From contig JAKCPI010025241.1 of the NCBI GenBank assembly GCA_023213315.1, positions 1-64,000 on the forward strand: a stretch of DNA of 64,000 nucleotides. Direction: 5' to 3'. This DNA is from Euborellia annulipes. Lineage: Eukaryota; Arthropoda; Insecta; Dermaptera; Anisolabididae. The notes under the pieces are model-generated. The model was not told the DNA's origin and searched no databases. It was given only the letters and a program-made list of their open reading frames with translations. Position numbers and translations under genes: made by a program. This document shows positions 35,166 to 45,793 of this stretch, in pieces. Within the stretch, counting starts at the first letter, position 1. Each line of letters starts with the position of its first letter.

Positions 35166-35510
35166 TTAGGCGAAATATTTTTGTCTGGAATAATCTGGAA
35201 TTGCCTTAAAATTTGAATTAATCGAAATATTCTAGGCAATAGTAAATAACGAGATTTGAAAAAATAGATGTGGGAAAGAAGGGGAAGAGTAAGGTTTGCG
35301 CATTATGCCTACGATGCGCAAATGCCTCAAGTACTATCTAGTTTTTAAGGAAGGGATGTTTGAAAAATTGGCCGAGCAAAGCCTTAAATGAATTGATTAC
35401 AAATATTAATATGAATTTGAATATTAAAATGGCTTTTTCCTTGAATTTAATTATAAAATTAACAATCAATGCAAATGATAATGAGGTTATGACAAGATGA
35501 TTTAAATTAC

Positions 35511-35571
35511 CTATGTGAATTGGATATTTAAAATCGTTGGTGACGGTAACTTCTGCGAGATCTTGTGACAT
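35511..35571 (-). CDS. Tentative first exon of the zinc-finger gene
   Basis: A minus-strand ATG at 35571 opens MSQDLAEVTVTNDFKYPIHI and ends at a good donor, ATAG|GTAATT, in phase 1, which fits the phase-1 starts of 31594-31665 and 29268-30122. Acidic leaders containing YPIHI-like strings are common ahead of arthropod C2H2 arrays, but that is a weak argument. It could belong to another gene or be chance. Confidence 0.35.
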
Positions 35572-36228
35572 CTTGACTCTTATTAATTAAAGGATATAAA
35601 TTAATAAAATAGATAAGAATTATTGATTAATTGGCAAATCACAAAAGTAGAGGTATTAATCAGTACAATGTTCAAAAGCAGAACTGCCAACTGTAAAAAT
35701 GCATTTCCCCCAGATTTCACTCAAGGCTGATTTAACCTAAAGATAGACTGGTTTGAGAGGACGGCGGATGAGGTACCCGTATATAATATAAACTATCTAA
35801 ATATCAATTCATTTTACCATTTAAATAAAATATATCTTTTTAATTAAAATAAAGAAAATAATTTTTATTTATTAATCCAGGGAGGTAGGGAGGGACATTG
35901 AGCTGAGAAAATTGTCGAAAGCCTACGTCACGGATACGTCACGTCCGCCATCTTGTCTTGACCGCAATATTGAATTATCCATTGAGTCTAATAGAAAATT
36001 ATATAGAGTTATAATAAAGATTTTCAATATTATACTGCCCCCTAAATAAATAAACGAATAAATAGACTATTTAAAATTATAGTTTTCGAATTTTTTTAGG
36101 TTTTTAGTTCTCAAAAAAATTAAAAATCGAAAAAAAGTAAATATTCATAAGAGCGCAAAAATTTCATAATTAAGTGATATAAACTATTGGAGATGTTTTT
36201 TTTTTCTTATAAAAATTAAATGATAAGC

Positions 36229-36512
36229 CAAGGGCGGATCCAGAGGAGTTTCTCAGGGGGGGGGGGGCGATAATCTGGTGTGACTGGTCGCACATCACAC
36301 AATTTATTCTTAATTTCGGTAATTTAAAGGCGCATTCTCTACTTGTTTACCAGAATATAAATACAAATCAAATTTTTAAGTATTAATTTTTAAAATTAAT
36401 TATATATAATTAATTAATAAAAATATAAAATATTTTTCTCAAATCTCGGGGCGAGGGGGGGGGGGGGGGGTAAATACCCCTTACACCCCCCCCCCCATTG
36501 TATCCGCTCTTG
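36229..36512. mobile_element. hAT-like MITE of the CAAGGGCGGATCC family (nested)
   Basis: CAAGGGCGGATCCAGAGG at 36229 and the decayed inverted end to 36512 (GGATAC form and CTCTTG), flanked by TGATAAGC and TAATAAGC (7 of 8). It has G and C runs and shares its AATTTAAAGGCGCATTCT segment with 38969-39405. Confidence 0.8.
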
Positions 36513-36860
36513 TAATAAGCTCTCTAAAATAGCAAGTTTAAATAAATTACATATAATATATATTATATGAGGTCATTTATCATTGCTAAGGAGTTAAATT
36601 AAATTGAATAGGAGAAATTGAAATTTTCAGCAATAAGGCGCTCAAGTTGGATAATAGACTGTTCAATTCAAATTTTATAAAATTTAATGACGATATCATT
36701 TGCCTTGGTAAATTAAATATATATTTTTTTTATCTGAATTTGTATTGTATTAGACTGATGAAGATAACTAACGCCCTCGAAGTTTCTGTAATTAAATAAA
36801 TTAAGATTTTGATAGGGCAGATTCAGCCAAATAAAAAGCTTTTTATATGCTTCTCGACTC

Positions 36861-36904
36861 CGGAGACGTTTCGAGATATTTTTAATGTCTCATCATCAGT
36901 CCGT
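36861..36904 (-). ncRNA. Hammerhead-like ribozyme motif, minimal stem III
   Basis: Minus strand 36904-36861: stem I strand CGGA, core CTGATGA, extra T, stem II GAGA/TCTC with an 11-base loop, GAAAC, then GTC and TCCG pairing with CGGA. Stem III would be only AC/GT with no loop, so one molecule could not close it; such forms are thought to act as dimers. Confidence 0.5.
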
Positions 36905-36968
36905 ATCGAAAAATAGCATAAAGGTACATATGCTGTATACTAATGACTACCTTTATGCTATTTTTCGA

Positions 36969-37015
36969 TCCGGACTGACGATGAGACATTAAAAATATCT
37001 CGAAACGTCTCCGGA
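36969..37015 (+). ncRNA. Hammerhead-like ribozyme motif, minimal stem III (mirror copy)
   Basis: TCCGGA, core CTGACGA, extra T, GAGA/TCTC stem II, GAAAC, GTC and TCCGGA. The two stem-I strands are self-complementary, giving six pairs here against four in the partner arm. The variable core base is C here and T in the partner. Confidence 0.5.
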
Positions 37016-37477
37016 GTCGAGAAGCATATAAAGGCTTTTTATTTGGCTGAACCTGCCCTATCAAAATCTAATACATTCACAGCAACCAAATCTCATTTAA
37101 ATAAAATAAAAAAACTTATATTCCAACAGAAGACAATTGTTTAAAATTTCTATATATATTTTTTTTTAATAATAAACAATACATATTCCTCACATTGAAA
37201 AGTAAACTTACATACCGCCAGAAATGTTTGGAATAATGGGAAAAGATAGTCAATTAAAAATCTTTGATAGGGCAAAAAAAATGTTTATTAATTCGCTTTT
37301 ATTTTACATAAGAAGAAGGAATTGTCTCAATGCTTCTTAATAAGAAAATTCAATTTCAAAATGTTCAGTGGCTCTAAAAATGACAATCAAATGTTTTTTG
37401 GATCTCCTAAAAAATAAACAAAAATGGAGTTAGGCACTTTGCTAATTAGAACGTTGATATAATTAATGTATACTTAC

Positions 37478-37581
37478 AAGTGAAAAGTTATTTTCCTTGA
37501 AATCTCCTCTATTTTTTGCATTTTACTTTTGCCTGGTTCATCGCTACGATTGGAACAACCATATGTCGAACAATTTGCTTC
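37478..37581 (-). pseudogene. THAP-domain-like exon inside the 35878-38004 element
   Basis: The minus-strand exon after an AAAAG acceptor encodes EANCSTYGCSNRSDEPGKSK followed by a segment ending KITFH, and then the donor CTT|GTAAGT. The Cys-x4-Cys with YGCSNR and the later FH match the start of a THAP zinc finger (C...YGC.NR...FH.FP). No intact continuation was found, so the transposase is probably broken. Confidence 0.55.
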
Positions 37582-38143
37582 CTTTTGAAATAAAAAAACC
37601 TTTATATGAGATAAAAATAAATAGAAATAAATAAATAATGTTAAAAAACTACTTATTTGGTAGTAAAAAAATAGAAAAATAAAAGTTTTAACCTCAAAGA
37701 GAGTTGTCAATAAATTTTAAAATAATGATAAAAATATTAATTATTTAACTTCGATATAAGATGAATAAGGGCAAAATAATCATAAAAACATACCTTGTAT
37801 ATTATATGATAAATAGTTGCCACTATTAATTATTTTTTCATTAATTATTCGCTTGTTAATTCTTATACTTTTTACACAGGTTCCAATGGACAGGTCTAAT
37901 GTTGAGGTCAAGACAAGATGGCCGACAAGCTTCCTCACCCTCCCACTTCAGTTTACGATTACCTCGCCTATGTTCGCAGCTTATAGTCCCTCCCTACCTC
38001 CCTGTATTAATCACATCGACTACCCAAAAACAGGTTCAATAACTTGTTGATTCAGTCGCCAATGGAGGCGCTAGTATCGGCGCTGCCAAATTTTAGCATG
38101 AAATTTCTCTCTGAGTTGCTGAAATCATCTCTCTGGCTCTGAC

Positions 38144-38713
38144 CAAGGGCGGATACAAGAGGGGGGGGGGGGGGTAAAGAGGGTAATTACCCCCCCCCCC
38201 CCGAGATTCGAAAAAAATAGGTATTTTTCGCAAAAAAATAAATTTTGAACGTAAAATTTAAAAAAATCAATAAAAAAAATTTGATTTGTATTAACATCCT
38301 CATGAAAATACCAGGTTCCGCAAGAGTGAAATTTTCCGCGAACGGCACATGAAAAAATTTTTTGTTCCGCGGCTTAAAAAAATTTTGGCTTTCTAAAAAA
38401 AAGGAAAAATAAATTTTTACGAACCGGAAAAATTTCTGGTTCCCGCGACCGGAACATGAAAAATTTGGCCGGGGGAAAAAATTTTGGTTAAAAAAAGGAA
38501 ATTGGGGGGGAAAAATTTTTGGTTCCGCGAACGGCACATAAAAAAATTTCTGGTTCCGCAAAATCAAAATTTTGGTTCAGCGAAAAACAAAATTTTTGAG
38601 AACAGGCCCCCCCCCCGAAAAAAAATTTCTATATACTCCCCTGGTGCTGTGCGACGAGTCACACCAGATTACCCCCCCCCCTTCCCCGAGAAACACCTCT
38701 GGATCCGCCCTTG
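38144..38713. mobile_element. hAT-like element with 8-bp duplication GCTCTGAC
   Basis: Ends CAAGGGCGGATACAAGAG (38144) and CTCTGGATCCGCCCTTG (to 38713), flanked by exact GCTCTGAC (38136-38143, 38714-38721). Long C and G runs lie near both ends. The interior repeats a TTTTTGGTTCCGCG-like motif several times in both orientations (38300-38590), an internal tandem expansion also present at 52140-52400. Confidence 0.9.
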
Positions 38714-38968
38714 GCTCTGACAGCATGTTTTAAGCCACAGATTAAGGATATATCCATTCCCTGGATATATCATTACTCTGTGATAATATCCTGCTCATTT
38801 GCTCCTCCAGATTCGTTCTCCAACACCAGCCAGCGCAATTGGTTAAAATTGTGGCCTTCATGCCAAAATAAATAAAAAAAAAGTTTGTCAAAAAAAAAAA
38901 AAAAAATTGTCAAAATTCCCTAAACTTAGGGTTACCAAAATTTATATTCCACAAATCCTTTCTCTCGT

Positions 38969-39405
38969 CAGTGGCGGATCCAGAGGTGTTTCTCGGGAGG
39001 GGGGGGGGGGACAGGGCCAGAACTACGAGATTTTTTATGGGGGGCAAAATTTAAAATTTTCTATACAAAATTCATATCATTTTACCTTTTTTTTAGAACA
39101 TCTTTCTTTAATTGATGCCCCCTGATATCTGCCGCCCGGGGCACATGCACCCACTGTCCCCCCTAGAACCGGCCCTGGGGGGGGGGTAATCTGGAGTGAA
39201 TGGTCGCACAGCACACATTTTTTTCTTAATTTCGCTAATTTAAAGGCGCATTCTGTACTTGTTTGCCAGAATATAAATATAAATCAAATTTTTAAGTATG
39301 AATTTTTAAAATTTTACATTAAAAATACATTTTTATTGAAAAAAGTATTTTTTCCAAGTCTCAGGAGGGGGGGGGGTAATTACCCCCTTGTTTCCGTCGC
39401 CCTTG
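38969..39405. mobile_element. hAT-like element with 8-bp duplication TCTCTCGT and nested insertion
   Basis: CAGTGGCGGATCCAGAGG at 38969 to a right end CGCCCTTG at 39405, flanked by exact TCTCTCGT (38961-38968, 39406-39413). Inside its G run another element sits at 39012-39177, with ends CAGGGCCAGAACTACG and CTAGAACCGGCCCTG. Confidence 0.88.
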
Positions 39406-39486
39406 TCTCTCGTTATAATGACAGATAAATGAAATTATAAGTTAGCATTAAAAATAAAAGGAAATTGATAATATGATTTAAAAAAA

Positions 39487-42025
39487 AGTGGAGGAGGTAG
39501 ATTTGAACTCGCGAAGTTTGGTTACGTGAGATTGGAAAAAAATGTAGGTTGGTTGAGGACGATTTAACTAGTTGAGCCACACTTTACTTAATTTACATAA
39601 GGAAAATTAAGCCATCTAAAAAACATGAAATAAAAGAAGTATTAAAAAAATTTTAATATTCCACATATGATATATCATTTTTCATTAATTTTTATGCGGA
39701 TTAATAATTTATAATCAAAATGTCAATTTAATGCATAGTTTTTAAATAATTCAATGGGCAAACGTCAGATTGTTTATGCCTTAATGTAATTAAACCAAAA
39801 ACTTTATCTAACATATGATACATGTCTTTAATTCTTGAATTTCTCCTGATTTTAAATAACTAAACACCTTTTAATTATATGACCTAATTTGGGAGTTATT
39901 GGCGATCAAAGTTGATGTCATTAAGGTCGAAAATATAAGTTTATTTTCGCCCTTAATGACATCAACACTCAATTTTCTATATTATCGAAAAAGCTTATTT
40001 AGCATTGTCTGATTAAAACCAAATTTTTACCAGAGATTTATAATTAAAAAATGAGTTTTTTCTAAAGTTTCATTGAGATTGGTAAAGAAATAAATAAAAT
40101 ATTGACTATTTTGTAAATTGAGTTTTAGAATTGGGATCTCAGATTCAAGCCTAGACCCGGTTCACAGAGCGCTCTCTTTACCCATCCGGGATCCCGCATT
40201 CTAAAACTCAATTTACAAAATAGTCAATATTTTATTTATTTCTTTACCAATCTCAATGAAACTTTAGAAAAAACTCATTTTTTAATTATAAATCTCTGGT
40301 AAAAATTTGGTTTTAATCAGACAATGCTAAATAAGCTTTTTCGATAATATAGAAAATTGAGTGTTGATGTCATTAAGGGCGAAAATAAACTTATATTTTC
40401 GACCTTAATGACATCAACTTTGATCGCCAATAACTCCCAAATTAGGTCATATAATTAAAAGGTGTTTAGTTATTTAAAATCAGGAGAAATTCAAGAATTA
40501 AAGACATGTATCATATGTTAGATAAAGTTTTTGGTTTAATTACATCAAGGCATAAACAATCTGACGTTTGCCCATTGAATTATTTAAAAACTATGCATGC
40601 AATTGACATTTTGATTATAAATTACACTAGTCGACAAAAATGAACTTTTTTTTCTTTCACAAGAATGAAGATATGAAATTCTAGAAGTATTTTTCATGCT
40701 GAATTCAAATATCAATTCAGTTTTTCCCCATCAGGCACAGTTTTAGAGATATAGAGCAAAATAGATTTTAGTCGAAAATGGGCTCTAAAACGGCTTTTAT
40801 TTAAAATGTTCAAATTATTTTTAACGCGAGACCCCGTCAAATTATGCAGATAGTTAGAATACATATAAATTTTAAGTTTCATCCCAATCGGAGGTCATTT
40901 AGACGTGCCGCAAACGTCTTAAAGTTTAGAAAAATCGAAATTTTCAAGATTTTTTTTGCTTTGGTCACCCTAATACAATTTTAGAGATCCCTGAATGAAA
41001 AAAACATATATGTACGATATTCTATAGTTCTTTGGCTTTCTAAAAAGCATTCATTCGTAAAAATCTGTAAATTATTAACGAAATTATTAACAAAAACGTG
41101 AGCAAAGAAAAAACACAAGTACACTCACTGGTCGAAAAAAACTTCAATTGAATTAAAAAGCGAACCCTATCCACGAGAAGCTAATGTATCCTCTCTAAGC
41201 ATCTGGTCACGGGCCCTAACTTTATTATATATTATTTAAAAAAAATATTTTTGAATCTGATATCTTTATTTATACTTCTAAAAGAACAAGAGGTCCATTT
41301 TTTTTGTCCAGTGAATGTACTTGTGTTTTTTCTTTGCTCACGTTTTTATTAATAATTTCGTTAATAATTAACAGATTTTTACGAATGAATGCTTTTTAGA
41401 AAGCCAAAGAACTATAGAATATCGTACATATATGTTTTTTTCATTCATGGATCTCTAAAATTGTATTAGGGGTGACCAAAGCAAAAAAAATCTTGAAAAT
41501 TTCGATTTTTCTAAACTTTAAGACGTTTGCGGCACGTCTAAATGACCTCCGATTGGGATGAAACTTAAAATTTATATGTATTCTAACTATCTGCATAATT
41601 TGACGGGGTCTCGCGTTAAAAATAATTTGAACATTTTAAATAAAAGCCGTTTTAGAGCCCATTTTCGACTAAAATCTATTTTGCTCTATATCTCTAAAAC
41701 TGTGCCTGATGGAAAAATTCTAACTACATATCTGAATTCAGAATGAAAAAATGCACTAGGTTAACTAATTAGATTTCTTGTGAAAAAAACCTTGTCGACT
41801 AGTGTTATTAATCCGCATAAAAATTAATGAAAAATGATATATCATATGTGGAATATTAAAATTTTTTTAATACTTCTATTATTTCATGTTTTTTAGATGG
41901 CTTAATTTTCCTTATATAAATTAAATAAAGTGTGCCTCAACTAGTTAAATCGTCCTCAACCAACCTACATTTTTTTCCAATCTCACGTAACCAAACTTCG
42001 CGAGTTCAAATCTACCTCCTCCACT
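39487..42025. repeat. 2.5-kb nested palindrome cluster with tRNA-like outer ends
   Basis: Three palindromes are organised as outer-left / A / B / outer-right. Outer arms are 39487-~39706 and ~41807-42025 (~97% alike). A spans about 39707-40624, with arms ~39707-40140 and 40195-40624. B spans 40625-41806, starting ACACTAGTCGACAA and ending TTGTCGACTAGTGT. The outer arms include a tRNA-like stretch (A-box-like TGGCTCAACTAGTTAAA, B-box-like GAGTTCAAATC). No protein is encoded. Confidence 0.85.
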
Positions 42026-42125
42026 TTTTTTTTTTATTTTTGTAAAATATATAAAATGATATTTCAAATTCTAAATTGCCCCCTCCCCTGAATAAGTAAA
42101 TTTCCGCTCCCCCTCCCTCCAAGTA

Positions 42126-42278
42126 GTGAGCTGCACGAGGTTTTTATTTACCACCAACATAATCAGTGAGGCCCTTCGGGAGAGGGGGCTGATATAATCG
42201 TCGGAGGGCATTTCCTCTCTCCCCCGAGGCGCCTCACTAATTAAAATGTTGGTAAATAAAAACCTCGTGCAGCTCACA
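42126..42278. repeat. Short foldback element
   Basis: GTGAGCTGCACGAGGTTTTT at 42126 returns inverted to 42278; the arms (about 60 bp) include GGTAAATAAAAACC-type sequence and AGTGAGGC. Centre is C/G-rich. Confidence 0.75.
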
Positions 42279-42343
42279 ACTAGGTCGGTCCCCATTGTTT
42301 TGCGCCCTCAGTCCAAAATTAAAATATTTTAATATGTTTAAAT

Positions 42344-43136
42344 CAGGGGTGGGCAAATACTTTTAAGCGCGGGCCAAATGAAATTTTCAAAATGTCTCCC
42401 GGGCCGGAGGTCTATACCGCGTACGCTTTCCACACCCGAATGTTTTGGGTGGAGTTTTTTCCCTGCCCAAGAAATTTTTTTGGCAAAAACACTATACGTA
42501 TCATTTTAAAGCATTTGAACAAAGAAATTTGACAGTTAATACCCTGGTAGGAATTTCCAATGCTGACAATTGGCCGAACCTTGGGCCAGTTGTCATCAGT
42601 TGTCATTTGCCAAGCCTTGAGTAGTGGCCATTGGGCCAAGCCTGGTCCGAGGCTTGGCCCAATGGTATTATATTATTAAACCGATCCTTGGGAAGACGAA
42701 TAGACCAAGCCTGGTCCGAAGCTTGGCCCAATGGTATTATATAATTAAATCGAGCCTTGGAAAGTCACCAATGGACCAAGCCTGGTCTATTATAAGAGAT
42801 AATAGTAATAATAAATTGTCTTACTTGGGTGTTCATGCGAACAATTTGTGCCCACTAAAATACGAGTATGTCCCGTAATTTTTAAAGAAAAATGAAAGAT
42901 TATAATCGAACAGACCTAGTATGCTTGCATACATAAAAGTAGGGATATGGTTACGGCTGTTCGAAATTATAATACTCTCTATTATTTATATACTGTATTT
43001 CATTATTTATATGCACTCTACGCACACTAATACTGTTGATTTCAACAAAATCGCATAAAAGGGATTTTTCAACGGGCCGGATAAAGTAAGCAAAAGGGCC
43101 GGATCCGGCCCGCGGGCCGGCTTTTGCCCACCCCTG
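42344..43136. mobile_element. hAT element with 8-bp duplication GTTTAAAT (CAGGGGTGGGCAAA family)
   Basis: Ends CAGGGGTGGGCAAA (42344) and TTTTGCCCACCCCTG (to 43136), exact GTTTAAAT on both sides (42336-42343, 43137-43144). The CAGGGGTGGGCAAA end is a classical hAT/Charlie-type terminus. It differs from the 62081-62617 copy by an internal tandem block (about 42540-42790) that repeats AAGCCTGGTCCGA and GCTTGGCCCAATGG three times. No transposase. Confidence 0.92.
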
Positions 43137-43291
43137 GTTTAAATAGTATAAAACAAAAACAAATCTACAATAAAACTTTAAAAATTTTAAATAAAATCAC
43201 AATTTTAATAAAATTAAAATTTTAAAAAATTTGCTAGTGATTTTATCAAAAATTTGGAAAAATATGAATTTCTTACTCTTTTAATTTTTAA

Positions 43292-43760
43292 CTTTGCCCA
43301 TCCACCGTAGGTTGGACAGGTAAAGTTAATGTAATCGTAAAAAAATCGAAATTTTTCTGAAGCTGCCAAAATGCGTTTTGAGGTCCCCTGAATCCATTTA
43401 AGTAGTTTTTGGAATGATGTCGTGTGTGTGTGTGTCTGTGTGTGTGTGTGTGTGGTAATTTTTTTCGTCAACGAAATCTCAAAAACTATTCATTCCATTG
43501 TTTTGAAATTTTGCACCCATAATCTAGGGGTAGAGGCCAAGAACTGAAAAGCTTTTGGTAAACATCGGACCATTAGGGGGGGCTCCAGGGGGGGGACAAA
43601 AATTTTTTCTTACATAACTTATAATTCTTTTTATATATTTAGAAACTAGACTTCCTCCCGAGTAAAATGATATATAATATGTATAACATCGGACCATCAG
43701 GGGAGCTCTAGGGGGGGGGGACAAATATTTTTTTCTTGACTAGTGGGTGGGCAAAGTTGT
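43292..43760. repeat. Dispersed repeat R, reverse copy
   Basis: Reverse-oriented copy of 27265-27720, bounded by AACTTTGCCCATCCACCG and GTGGGTGGGCAAAGTT, with a (GT)n microsatellite at 43422-43454 and G/C runs. Orientation and internal order match, so the two copies confirm the element limits. Confidence 0.75.
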
Positions 43761-44060
43761 GCGCTCGGCTTAGTCCGACCCTTTATTTTTAATTTAGAAG
43801 ATTTTATTTTTCAAAAGTAAAAATATCATTTTTAAAAATAAATTCGATATCGAGATTTTGATGGATATACTGGTACACGTTTTGAGGTCCTCTCAGTCCA
43901 AAAAAGTGGTTTTCTCGATATGGTCTGTCTGTCTGTCTGTGTCGGTAACTAAATATATGTCGACACAAAAAATCTGGTGTGACCAGCACAGAACACAACT
44001 TTCTCTTACTGAAGGTAAGATGCTGTGCTACCAGTCACACCAGATTTTATAAAAATCAGC
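43761..44060. repeat. Dispersed repeat S fragment with terminal hairpin
   Basis: Contains GATATCGAGATTTTGATGGA, GGTCTGTCTGTCTGTCTGTG and the hairpin AATCTGGTGTGACC...GTCACACCAGATT (43970-44048). Confidence 0.65.
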
Positions 44061-44531
44061 ATGCAAATTTACAAAATTTTGACTAAATTTTGTTGTCGTT
44101 TTTGGCCTCTTCACTTCTCTCTCTTCGCTACGCCCCTGCTCGCTGGTAAATGAGCCGTGAAAGGCTAATTAATGTTTAAGAAAGGAAAATAAAAACATTT
44201 TTTAGTGTATTATCTTATTAATTAAATAAAATCTTTTTTTTTGTTGTTGTGATTTCACAGTAGAATTATTCAAATCATTCTCTCTCTGGCTGTTAATGCA
44301 TAATTAGGTCATTTCTCAGGCAATCAATTTCCTAATAGTTTGTGTCTAGCATAATTATTTTGCAATTGTTTTTTTTTTTTTTCATCTCTCACTTTCTCAA
44401 TTAATTAAAATATCAACGAATTCATTTATTTATATAACGTGACAATTTTTTTTTTGTTTAATTTGAATAAAATTATTATTAAGGAAGATGAGATAGCTTT
44501 TTAGGCTTATATCCTCTCTATTAACTAAGTC

Positions 44532-44831
44532 CAGTGGCGTAACGTACACTTCCGCAATCCCCGCGATGCGGGGGGCCCGAGCCTTGGGAGGGCTTTCAAA
44601 TTTTATTTAAAAAAATGCTTAAATATTAACATATTTCATTTTTTTATTACTTTTATTATGCGACACACTTAAAAAAAAAAATTTAGAAATTAGCTTTATG
44701 CCCGTATTATATGTATATAGATTTGAAAAATTTCGGGGGGGAGGGGGTGCCCTTGACCTACCTTTATATACACCCGGGGCTAAAAAAAAGTTGCGGGGGG
44801 GGGCAGCTAAATAAAATACGTTACGCCACTG
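44532..44831. mobile_element. hAT-like MITE with 8-bp duplication ACTAAGTC
   Basis: CAGTGGCGTAACGTACAC (44532) and ACGTTACGCCACTG (to 44831), flanked by exact ACTAAGTC (44524-44531, 44832-44839). The interior has G runs and a GCGGGGGGCCC block. Confidence 0.9.
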
Positions 44832-44930
44832 ACTAAGTCAAATTTTTTTTTTCTATGTTTTGATCCCCTGTTTGGAGTTCAAGTATCACAAAACGAAAAA
44901 ATTCCTGGTGAAAATAAGGATACTAGTTAA

Positions 44931-45591
44931 CAGTGGCGTAACGTACGCCCCCACAGACCCCGCAATGCGGGGGGTCCCGGACCTTGGGGGACCCACGGGC
45001 CGGGCCGGGCTAAAAAACTGTATCTCCTCAGGGCTCCGGTAAAAACGGAAAAATTTAGATTAAAAAAAATTAATGAAAATTTGTCTTTGAAAGGGCCTGG
45101 AGCCCTCAGGGTTCAGGGATATACTGTATTTTAAAAATATTTTTTGTAAGGTCTAATAATGGGGCCCGAAATAAAGGTTTGCGGGGGGGCCCAGCTAAAA
45201 AACGTTAAGCTACTGCCTAATTCTCAACTCTTCATTTTATAACACCGTCCCGTTTTTGACATTACAATGTCCTGTTTTTGTCACAAGACAATATGGTCAT
45301 TCTAAACTTAACTAGCAGTAGCGTAACGTTTTTTAGCTGCCCCCCCCCCCCGCAACCCGGGGGGCCTGGGCCCTCTCAAAGAGAAATTTTCATTAAATTT
45401 TTCCTTTTTTACCGGAGCCCTGGGGCCCGGCTCTCAAAGAGAAATTTTATTATTATTTTTTTACCTAAATTTTTCCGTTTTTATCAAAGCCCTAAGAAGA
45501 TACATTTTTTAGACCGGGCCGGCCCGTGGGCTCCCCAAGGTCCGGGCCCCCCCACATCGCGGGGTCTGCGGGGGCGTACGTTACGCCACTG
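44931..45591. mobile_element. Tail-to-tail pair of CAGTGGCGTAACG elements
   Basis: CAGTGGCGTAACGTACGCCC (44931) and GGGCGTACGTTACGCCACTG (to 45591) are perfect inverted ends. Internal decayed ends occur near 45200-45220 (CGTTAAGCTACTG) and 45309 (CAGTAGCGTAACG), so two copies face each other with about 90 bp of unrelated sequence between. The segment TTTGTCTTTGAAAGGGCC recurs as AGAGAAATTTTCATT-type complement. No 8-bp duplication was found around the whole. Confidence 0.65.
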
Positions 45592-45683
45592 TCTCCATCG
45601 CTATTTTGCCATTCGCTTTTTTTTTTTTAATTTGTCAAAAGGAAAAGTTTTGAAAAATGACCATAGTTTTATTTTTGTAACTA

Positions 45684-45793
45684 ATACCCGTATTCATAGT
45701 CGTTCCTTGAGGAAGAAGGAATCCTTATATCTATACATTTATATAGGCATAAGGATTCCTTGTTCCTTAAGCAATGACTATGAATACGGGTAT
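45684..45793. mobile_element. 110-bp hairpin MITE
   Basis: ATACCCGTATTCATAGTC at 45684 returns inverted to 45793, with a second inverted block AAGGAATCCTTAT / ATAAGGATTCCTT inside, so nearly the whole unit folds as a hairpin. Confidence 0.8.

Larger units (their letters stand above)
36804..37069. repeat. 266-bp palindrome carrying two hammerhead-like motifs
   Basis: AGATTTTGATAGGGCAG at 36804 returns inverted to 37069. The arms are nearly identical around a TA-containing centre near 36935. Each arm, read outward from the centre, holds CTGANGA-T-GAGA...TCTC-GAAACGTC. Confidence 0.85.
35878..38004. mobile_element. 2.1-kb element with 8-bp duplication TATTAATC and a THAP-like exon
   Basis: CAGGGAGGTAGGGAGGGAC at 35878 returns inverted as GTCCCTCCCTACCTCCCTG to 38004, with exact TATTAATC on both sides (35870-35877, 38005-38012). 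The inverted arms extend about 130 bp and include AAGATGGC/GCCATCTT and GTCTTGACC. Inside are a nested MITE (36229-36512), a palindrome with hammerhead motifs (36804-37069) and a THAP-like exon (37478-37581). An 8-bp duplication with THAP suggests the P-element superfamily; hAT is the alternative. Confidence 0.85.

Noticed and set aside
36756..36792. CTGATGAAGATAAC...CGAAG as a hammerhead
   Set aside because: Stem II does not pair convincingly and the GAAA and GUC elements are missing.
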